A DNA stretch of 64,000 bases from Pseudomonas sp. AN-1 (lineage in GTDB: Bacteria; Pseudomonadota; Gammaproteobacteria; Pseudomonadales; Pseudomonadaceae): positions 992,001 to 1,056,000 of the forward strand of contig NZ_CP139195.1 in NCBI RefSeq assembly GCF_034057115.1. Reading direction: 5' to 3'. How positions within the stretch are numbered: position 1 is the first letter of the stretch; every line of letters begins with the position of its first letter. Under the pieces are notes generated by a model. The model was not told the DNA's origin, made no database searches, and saw only the letters and a program-made list of their open reading frames with translations. Of the stretch, positions 58,191 through 64,000 are shown one piece after another. The translations under genes were made by a program, and so were the position numbers.

Positions 58191-59933
58191 ATGCAACCGA
58201 TCAAGCGCCTGACCCCGTTCATCGCCGTGGCTGGCCAGCTCGAACCTGCCGACATGGGAGCCCTGGCCGCCAGCGGCTACCGCTGCGTGATCAACAACCG
58301 CCCGGACAACGAGGGCGAAGGCCAGCCCTCCAGCGCCGCGATGCGCACCGCGGCCGAGGCCTCCGGCCTGGAGTACCATGACCTGCCAGTAGTCTCCGGC
58401 AAGATCACCGACGAGGACGTCGCGGCCTTCCGCGAACTGCTCGACCGGGTCAGGGGCCCGGTCGTGGCCTTCTGCCGCACCGGCACCCGCTCCACCACCC
58501 TGTGGGCACTGGCCGAAGCCCACCATCTCGCCCCGGATGCCCTGCTGCAGACGGCCAGGGAGGCCGGCTACGACCTCGCTGCCCTGCAGCCGCGCCTCGA
58601 ACAGCGCTGGCAGACCCTGCCCAACCAGCCGGTTTCCCCCAGCCAGTTCGCCCACACGCCGCGTTACGACGTGCTGGTGATCGGCGGCGGCGCCGCCGGC
58701 TGCGCGGTGACCGCCAGCCTGCTCAAGCGTGATGCGGGCCTGCGCATCGCCATCGTCGAGCCGCGCGAACAGCACTACTACCAGCCCGGCTGGACCCTGG
58801 TCGGCGCCGGGGTGTTCGACCGCGCCCGCACCGAGCGCGACATGGCCCGCTGCATCCCGCCCAGGGCGCAGTGGATCCGCGCCGCCGCGGCGGCGTTCGA
58901 GCCGGAGCAGCAGCAGGTGGTACTCGAGGACGGCAGCCGCCTGGGCTACCGCGCGCTGGTGGTCTGCCCGGGACTGACCCTCGACTGGAGCGCCATCGAG
59001 GGGGCGAAGGAGGCCCTGGGCAGGAACGGCGTGACCAGCAACTACGTGTTCGAGCTGGCGCCCTACACCTGGCAGCAGGTGCAGGCCCTGCGCGGCGGCC
59101 GCGCGCTGTTCACCCAGCCGCCGATGCCGATCAAGTGCGCCGGCGCGCCGCAGAAGGCCATGTACCTGTCCTGCGACCACTGGCTGAAACAGGGCGTACT
59201 GAAGGACATCCAGGTCGACTTCTGCTCGGCCGGCGCCGTGCTGTTCGGCGTCGCCGACTTCGTACCGCCACTGATGAAGTACGTCGAGCGCTACGGCGCC
59301 CACCTCAACTTCGGCGAGACGCTGGTCAAGGTCGACGGCGAAGCGCGCAAGGCCTGGTTCCGCAAGGCGGCCGCCGACGGCGGCAGCGAACTGGTCGAAC
59401 GCGAGTTCGACTTCCTGCACATGGTGCCGCCGCAGCGCGCCCCCGAGTTCGTCCGCCAGAGTCCGCTGGCCAATGCCGAGGGCTGGGTCGAGGTCGACCA
59501 CGAGACCCTGCGCCACCCGCGCTACGGCAACATCTTCAGCCTCGGCGACGTGTGCGCTGCGCCCAACGCCAAGACCGCCGCCGCGGTGCGCAAGCAGGCG
59601 CCGGTGGTCGCCGAGAACGTCATCGCCGTGCTGGCCGGCCGCGGGCCGCGGGCCATCTACGACGGCTACGGCTCCTGCCCGCTGACGGTCGAGCGCGGCA
59701 AGGTGATCCTCGCCGAGTTCGGCTACGGCGGAAAGCTGCTGCCGACCTTCCCCCTCGACCCGCGGGTGCCGCGCCGCCTGGCCTGGGACCTGAAGACCAA
59801 GTGGATGCCGGGCATCTACTTCGACCTGATGCTCAAGGGCCACGAATGGCTGGCCGAACCCAGGCACCTGGACTTCGAGCCGCGCCCGGTGGAATCGCCG
59901 GCGGCCTGTGATTTCACCCAGGAGAAGAAGTGA
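58191..59933 (+). CDS. Fused DUF442 phosphatase-like/sulfide:quinone oxidoreductase
   Basis: 580 residues. Residues 1-~140 form a TIGR01244/DUF442 domain with a PTP-like CRTGTR loop (Cys95, Arg100), which can carry a thiol or persulfide. From about 158 comes an FAD-dependent SQR domain: dinucleotide fold GGGAAG (165-170), central Cys316 in PIKCAGAP, and FSLGDVCAAPNAKTAAA for FAD near the end. SQR oxidises sulfide and passes electrons to quinone at the membrane surface. The fusion would let the N-terminal Cys accept sulfane sulfur. The stop overlaps the next start by 1 bp (TGATG). Confidence 0.92.
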   Translation: MQPIKRLTPFIAVAGQLEPADMGALAASGYRCVINNRPDNEGEGQPSSAAMRTAAEASGLEYHDLPVVSGKITDEDVAAFRELLDRVRGPVVAFCRTGTRSTTLWALAEAHHLAPDALLQTAREAGYDLAALQPRLEQRWQTLPNQPVSPSQFAHTPRYDVLVIGGGAAGCAVTASLLKRDAGLRIAIVEPREQHYYQPGWTLVGAGVFDRARTERDMARCIPPRAQWIRAAAAAFEPEQQQVVLEDGSRLGYRALVVCPGLTLDWSAIEGAKEALGRNGVTSNYVFELAPYTWQQVQALRGGRALFTQPPMPIKCAGAPQKAMYLSCDHWLKQGVLKDIQVDFCSAGAVLFGVADFVPPLMKYVERYGAHLNFGETLVKVDGEARKAWFRKAAADGGSELVEREFDFLHMVPPQRAPEFVRQSPLANAEGWVEVDHETLRHPRYGNIFSLGDVCAAPNAKTAAAVRKQAPVVAENVIAVLAGRGPRAIYDGYGSCPLTVERGKVILAEFGYGGKLLPTFPLDPRVPRRLAWDLKTKWMPGIYFDLMLKGHEWLAEPRHLDFEPRPVESPAACDFTQEKK

Positions 59934-61735
59934 TGAAAGAGCGGCTCGCCCGCTTCCTGCCGTGCCTGCAGTGGGCACGGCAGTACGACCGCGACGCTGC
60001 CGGCAAGGATTTCCTGGCCGCGGCGATCGTCACCCTGATGCTGATCCCGCAGAGCCTGGCCTACGCCATGCTCGCCGGCCTGCCGCCGATCAACGGCCTG
60101 TACGCCAGCATCCTGCCGCTGATCGCCTACGCCCTGTTCGGCACCAGCCGTACCCTGGCGGTCGGCCCGGTGGCGGTGGTCTCGCTGATGACCGCCGCCG
60201 CCCTCGGCCCGCTGTTCGCCAGCGGCAGCGCCGAATACGCCGGTGCCGCCCTGCTGCTGGCCCTGCTCTCCGGCGCCCTGCTGCTGGCCATGGCGGTGCT
60301 GCGCCTGGGCTTTCTCGCCAACTTCCTCAGCCACCCCGTGATCTCCGGCTTCATCAGCGCCTCGGGCCTGCTCATCGCCCTCGGCCAGCTCAAGCACATC
60401 CTCGGCATCCGGGCTGCCGGCGAGCACGCCCCGCAACTGCTGCTCGACCTGCTCGCCAACCTGCCGGATACCCACCTGCCGACCCTGGCCATCGGCGCCA
60501 GCGCGCTGGCCTTCCTGTTCCTGGTCCGCAGCAGGCTCAGTCCCTGGCTGCAGGCGCTCGGCTTCACCCCGCGCGTGGCCGGCAGCCTGGCCAAGACCGG
60601 GCCGGTGCTCGCCCTGCTCGCCTCGATACTGGCCGTCAGCCTGCTCGACCTGGCCGAAGCCGGCGTGCGCGTGGTCGGCGCCGTGCCCAGCGGTCTGCCG
60701 GCGTTCAGCCTGCCGACCCTGGACCTGGCGCTGGCCACCCAGCTGCTGCCGGCCGCCCTGCTGATCAGCCTGGTCGGCTTCGTCGAGTCGGTCTCGGTGG
60801 CGCAGACCCTGGCCGCCAAGCGCCGCCAGCGCATCGAGCCCAACCAGGAACTGGTCGCCCTCGGCGCCTCCAACGTGGCCGCGGCGCTCAGCGGCGGCTT
60901 CCCGGTCACCGGGGGCTTCGCCCGCTCGGTGGTCAACTTCGATGCCGGGGCGCAGACCCCGCTGGCCGGCGCCCTGACCGCCGTCGGCATCGCCGTCACC
61001 GTGCTGTTCTTCACCCCGCTGTTCCACAACCTGCCGCAGGCGGTGCTGGCCGCCACCATCATCGTCGCCGTGCTCAGCCTGGTCGACCTCGGCGCCCTCA
61101 AGCGCACCTGGCGCTACTCGCGCCAGGATGCCGCCGCCATGGCCGCGACCATGCTCGGCGTGCTGCTGGTCGGCGTCGAGGCCGGCATCCTGATCGGCGT
61201 CGGCCTGTCGCTGCTGCTGTTCCTCTGGCGCACCAGCCAGCCGCACATCGCCGTGGTCGGCCAACTGCCGGGCAGCGAGCACTTCCGCAACATCGAGCGC
61301 TTCGCCGTGGTGGAAAGCCCGAAGGTGCTGTCGGTGCGCGTCGACGAGAGCCTGTACTTCCCCAACGCCCGCTACCTCGAGGACCGCATCGCCGAACTGG
61401 TCACCCGCCGCCCGGCGGCCGAGCACCTGGTGCTGATGTGCCCCGGCGTCAACCTGATCGACGCCAGCGCCCTGGAAAGCCTCGAGGCGATCAGCGCTCG
61501 CCTGCATGCCGCCGGCATCCAGCTGCACCTCTCCGAGGTCAAGGGCCCGGTGATGGACCGCCTCAGCCAGACCGACTTCCTCGCGCACTTCGGCGGCCGG
61601 GTATTCATCAGCCAGTTCGAGGCCCTCGCCGAACTCGACCCGCAGACCACCCGACGCGCCATCGGCCAGCGCCGCAACGGACTGCCATTCGTTCACCCCC
61701 AACTGCAGGAAAGCGACAGTGAAAAACGCCCATGA
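59933..61735 (+). CDS. SulP-family anion transporter with STAS domain
   Basis: 600 residues; the ATG shares one base with the preceding stop and AGGAG is 8 nt upstream. About 11-14 helices with the SulP signature (IPQSLAYAMLAGLPPINGLYAS) and ASGLLIALGQLKHILG, then a cytosolic STAS domain from about 450 (SVRVDESLYFPNARYLEDRI; LIDASALESLEAI). Members carry sulfate, bicarbonate or other anions. In this operon, export of sulfite or thiosulfate, or sulfate import, is likely. Confidence 0.94.
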   Translation: MKERLARFLPCLQWARQYDRDAAGKDFLAAAIVTLMLIPQSLAYAMLAGLPPINGLYASILPLIAYALFGTSRTLAVGPVAVVSLMTAAALGPLFASGSAEYAGAALLLALLSGALLLAMAVLRLGFLANFLSHPVISGFISASGLLIALGQLKHILGIRAAGEHAPQLLLDLLANLPDTHLPTLAIGASALAFLFLVRSRLSPWLQALGFTPRVAGSLAKTGPVLALLASILAVSLLDLAEAGVRVVGAVPSGLPAFSLPTLDLALATQLLPAALLISLVGFVESVSVAQTLAAKRRQRIEPNQELVALGASNVAAALSGGFPVTGGFARSVVNFDAGAQTPLAGALTAVGIAVTVLFFTPLFHNLPQAVLAATIIVAVLSLVDLGALKRTWRYSRQDAAAMAATMLGVLLVGVEAGILIGVGLSLLLFLWRTSQPHIAVVGQLPGSEHFRNIERFAVVESPKVLSVRVDESLYFPNARYLEDRIAELVTRRPAAEHLVLMCPGVNLIDASALESLEAISARLHAAGIQLHLSEVKGPVMDRLSQTDFLAHFGGRVFISQFEALAELDPQTTRRAIGQRRNGLPFVHPQLQESDSEKRP

Positions 61736-62099
61736 CCTGGTAGCCGAAGCCAAGGCCCGCATCGACGAAATCGACCTCGACACCGCCGAAGCGGCGATCC
61801 GCAACGCCGACGCGCTGCTCGACGTGCGCGAGGCCGACGAGTTCCACGCCGGGCACATCCCCGGCGCGGTGAACATCCCGCGCGGCCTGCTGGAGTTCCG
61901 GCTCAGCGCCAGCCCGGAACTGTCCGCCCGCGACCTGAATATCGTGCTGTACTGCAAGACGAGCGGCCGCGCCGCACTGGCCGCCTGCGCCCTGCAGGAC
62001 ATGGGCTACCTGAACGTGCAGTCGATCGCCGGCGGCTTCGACGCCTGGAGCGCGGCCGGCAAGGCGGTGGTGACGCCGAGTCTGCCGGTGTTCGACTGA
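61719..62099 (+). CDS. Rhodanese-domain sulfurtransferase
   Basis: 126 residues from a GTG that lies 17 bp inside the SulP gene. A single rhodanese domain with DVREADEFHAGHIPGAVNIPRG and active loop CKTSGRA (Cys79). It transfers sulfane sulfur, for example from glutathione persulfide to sulfite, giving thiosulfate. With the dioxygenase and SQR it completes a sulfide-to-thiosulfate route. Confidence 0.93.
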   Translation: MKNAHDLVAEAKARIDEIDLDTAEAAIRNADALLDVREADEFHAGHIPGAVNIPRGLLEFRLSASPELSARDLNIVLYCKTSGRAALAACALQDMGYLNVQSIAGGFDAWSAAGKAVVTPSLPVFD

Positions 62100-62145
62100 A
62101 CCGAGCGCACGGCATCCCATCCCGCAACCCGAGAGGCAATACATC

Positions 62146-62334
62146 ATGCAGAAGAACGTTGGCGGTATCGACAAGATCGCCCGCATCGTGGTGGGCATAG
62201 CGCTGATCGTCTGGGCCATCGCCGGCGGCCCGGTGTGGGCGTGGATCGGCATCCTGCCGCTGGCCACCGGCCTGCTCAACTGGTGCCCGGCCTACAGCCT
62301 GCTCGGCATCAAGACCTGCCCGCTGAAGAAGTGA
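62146..62334 (+). CDS. DUF2892 (YgaP-type) small membrane protein
   Basis: 62 residues: MQKNVGGIDKIARIVVG, two membrane helices, then CPAYSLLGIKTCPLKK with two conserved Cys. This is the membrane half found fused to rhodanese in YgaP; here it is encoded separately, 46 bp after the rhodanese gene. It is likely to tether or receive persulfide sulfur at the membrane. Confidence 0.92.
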   Translation: MQKNVGGIDKIARIVVGIALIVWAIAGGPVWAWIGILPLATGLLNWCPAYSLLGIKTCPLKK

Positions 62335-62557
62335 CGGCCCGCCCCCGGCCACGTGGCTGCAGGGCTCGCCGGCCGGCCCGGGACAGGCTCGGGGCTCGCT
62401 GCAGGGGGTGCACCGCGCGCGGATGAACTATGGTTGCTCTGCAACCCGCGGCTGGGCCGTCCCGACCTGGAGCGAGCCGCGGGCGGCGGGAACGCTGCCG
62501 GCCAGGCCTGCAACACCCGCCGACGAAGCCGACGACGATCCCTCGGGGGGGCACGAC

Positions 62558-63100
62558 ATGAAGGAACTACTGGTGGAGCTGATCACCCTGATCAGCTCGG
62601 GCAGCATGGGAAACGACGACATCCAGCGGATCGCCGACGAGGCAGCCCAGGCCTATGCCGATCCGCCGGCCTTCCTCGCCGCCCATCCGGAGAGCGGTTA
62701 CGAGGACGGCTGCCCGATCCCGCCGGGGGAATGGGTACTGCTCGGCAGTCTGCCGGATAGCGTGCTGTTCCAGGCCAAGCAGGCCGACGAGTTGCTCCAG
62801 CAGGTGATCGACTCGTTCGGCACGTCGTCGCCCTTCCCGTTCGAGGCTGGCGATCTTGCCGGGGAGGATCTGCTGACCGCCCTGCAGCGCATCCAGGTGG
62901 CGCTGAGCGACCTGTATCCGGAAACGGAAGGCTACGAACTGGTCGACTTCGGCGAACCGTTGGATGGCGGACTGCAGATGGTGCTGATCTACACCCGCGA
63001 CCTGCCGCGGCTGCTGGAGTTGTCGATGGAAATCGGCATCTATGCGGCGCCGGCCTACGAGAGCCGGCTGACCGCGCTGGGCGACGGCGAGGACGGCTGA
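62558..63100 (+). CDS. Unrecognised cytosolic protein
   Basis: 180 residues from the ATG of MKELLVELI, with a G-rich stretch 7-13 nt upstream; an open frame extends further but without a start context. It is acidic, with no signal peptide or membrane helix. Segments such as GYEDGCPIPPGEWVLLGSLPDS and LDGGLQMVLIYTRDLPRLLELS suggest a folded alpha/beta protein. I do not recognise a family. A 223-bp gap separates it from the sulfide operon, so it probably has its own promoter. Confidence 0.65.
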   Translation: MKELLVELITLISSGSMGNDDIQRIADEAAQAYADPPAFLAAHPESGYEDGCPIPPGEWVLLGSLPDSVLFQAKQADELLQQVIDSFGTSSPFPFEAGDLAGEDLLTALQRIQVALSDLYPETEGYELVDFGEPLDGGLQMVLIYTRDLPRLLELSMEIGIYAAPAYESRLTALGDGEDG

Positions 63101-63107
63101 GCGGCAA

Positions 63108-63143
63108 GCGGGAAACCAGCAACGACCTGCGCGGGTTTCCCGC
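63108..63143. terminator. Hairpin between convergent unknown genes
   Basis: Arms GCGGGAAACC / GGTTTCCCGC are 10 bp and perfect, with a 16-nt loop. No T-run is present. Confidence 0.5.
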
Positions 63144-63180
63144 CCATCCAGCCAGTGGCGGCCCCACGGGGCCCGCCCCC

Positions 63181-63510
63181 TCAGTAGACGTAGTCGCTTT
63201 CGCTGCTCAGCTCGCGAAAAGCGCCATAGTGAACCTCGTCGCTGAACATCAGCTCCCCGCTCACCTCCGTGGGCAGCTCGTCGGCGGGACAGAATCCGTC
63301 GTTGCAGGCCGCATCCACGACCCAGCAGCCACGGATGAAGCTCACCTCGTAGCCATCGCGACGCAGCGCTCCCTCGGCCCGCTCCAGTGCCTCGCGCAGG
63401 GTGTTGGCAGCGGCATAGACATTGACATGGCAGCTGACGAAATCCCGTGCCTGGCCGCTGGCCGGCGACGGTCGTACTTCGGCCCCCACGCAGAACAGAT
63501 GATTCTTCAT
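63181..63510 (-). CDS. Unrecognised small protein
   Basis: 109 residues from the ATG with GAGGAG upstream; an in-frame upstream start lacks one. It contains four Cys (CHVNV, GCWVVDAACNDGFC) and an acidic, Tyr-rich C-terminus (ESDYVY). No signal peptide or membrane segment. The ANTLREALERAEGALRRDGYE segment looks like an alpha/beta unit. The family is not recognised. It lies between an unknown gene and ahpF. Confidence 0.65.
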   Translation of the reverse strand: MKNHLFCVGAEVRPSPASGQARDFVSCHVNVYAAANTLREALERAEGALRRDGYEVSFIRGCWVVDAACNDGFCPADELPTEVSGELMFSDEVHYGAFRELSSESDYVY

Positions 63511-63635
63511 TGCGGTTCTCCTCAATGACTTCGCTTGTCGACAGCCCCCGCAACGGGGTGGCAGGGAAGAACATCACTGCAAGCATGGCACACGGACGCC
63601 GCTCGGGCATCGGGTTGCCGCGCCAGCCGCCGCCA

Positions 63636-63675
63636 CACAAAAAACGCCCGCCCCGGTCTGGCCGGAGCGGGCGTT
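63636..63675 (-). terminator. Rho-independent terminator of ahpF
   Basis: Read on the minus strand: AACGCCCGC, inner GC-rich loop, GCGGGCGTT followed by TTTTTGTGTGG. It has a 9-bp stem and a clear T-run just after the ahpF stop. Confidence 0.88.
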
Positions 63676-63691
63676 CTGGGGTGCCTGGCGA

Positions 63692-64000
63692 TCAGCCCTG
63701 GCGGATCAGGTGGTCGAAGGCGCTCAGCGAAGCCTTGGCGCCCTCCCCCACGGCGATGACGATCTGCTTGTACGGCACGGTGGTCACGTCGCCGGCGGCG
63801 AACACGCCGGGGATGTTGGTCTGGCCCTTGGCGTCGACGATGATCTCGCCGAAGCGGGTCAGCTCCACGGTGCCCTTCAGCCAGTCGCTGTTGGGCAGCA
63901 GGCCGATCTGCACGAAGATGCCCTCCAGCTCGACCTCGTGCACCGCGTCGTCGTGGCGGTCCTTGTAGATCAGGCCGTTGACCTTCTGGCCGTCGCCGGT
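63692..64000 (-). CDS. ahpF: Alkyl hydroperoxide reductase subunit F, C-terminal part (cut by window edge)
   Basis: About 102 residues up to the window edge; the frame stays open, so the N-terminus is outside. It covers [38 protein letters not shown], and the FAD motif [30 protein letters not shown]. AhpF is the NADH- and FAD-dependent disulfide reductase that recycles the peroxiredoxin AhpC. The match to the family C-terminus is strong. AhpC and the regulator OxyR are not in view. Confidence 0.95.
   Translation of the reverse strand, partial: TGDGQKVNGLIYKDRHDDAVHEVELEGIFVQIGLLPNSDWLKGTVELTRFGEIIVDAKGQTNIPGVFAAGDVTTVPYKQIVIAVGEGAKASLSAFDHLIRQG

Overview
The window is high-GC and gene-dense, with almost no spacer DNA. 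It looks like chromosome of a Pseudomonas or close relative (gammaproteobacteria). Supporting content includes metH, nfuA, cti, the cysI-DUF934 pair, sohB, a PlpD-like patatin, phhB, ahpF and REP-type palindromes. All calls come from reading the sequence and recalling families; no database search was run. No rRNA, tRNA or CRISPR array was seen.

Layout. 1-5047: a locus resembling the Fap functional-amyloid system. It has the end of a Ser/Ala/Asp-rich secreted protein with a C-terminal Cys-x-x-Cys, a stand-alone C39 peptidase, a small secreted protein and a coiled-coil/beta-barrel outer-membrane protein, followed by a convergent sigma-54 activator. 5218-8179: nfuA and cti. 8242-9798: a cluster of REP-like hairpins; an intact Tn5/IS50-type insertion sequence sits in the loop of the first, with perfect 19-bp ends and a perfect 9-bp target duplication. 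9911-16557: metH and small conserved genes. 16601-20309: a patatin autotransporter and a DUF2252 protein.

20350-36137: eleven minus-strand genes, mostly 11-78 bp apart. Read 5' to 3' they are a PLP basic-amino-acid decarboxylase, its likely antiporter, a periplasmic binding protein, a DUF3313 lipoprotein, a complete RND pump (adaptor, pump, outer-membrane factor), a second binding protein, an ArsB/SLC13-type permease, an unknown lipoprotein and a third binding protein. None of the three binding proteins has an ABC permease or ATPase nearby. 36519-44006: a tight plus-strand operon with an AI-2E-family permease, an outer-membrane factor, a HlyD adaptor, a DUF2955 membrane protein, a K+-channel-like protein, glutaredoxin 2, a small membrane protein and a leucine-rich-repeat protein kinase.

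43993-56993: a TSUP permease, phhB next to a long palindrome, a MATE pump, two very small membrane proteins, two tandem membrane diguanylate cyclases of near-identical architecture, cysI-DUF934, an AcuI-type reductase, sohB, an SCP2 protein and a Na+/H+ antiporter. 57200-62334: a sulfide/persulfide operon with a persulfide dioxygenase, a fused phosphatase-like/sulfide:quinone oxidoreductase, a SulP transporter, a rhodanese and a DUF2892 protein, preceded by two short dyads that could be operators. 62558-64000: two unrecognised genes and the C-terminal part of ahpF, cut by the window edge.

Main themes are envelope and efflux functions, c-di-GMP and matrix biology (the Fap-like locus and two diguanylate cyclases), acid/polyamine handling and reactive-sulfur metabolism.
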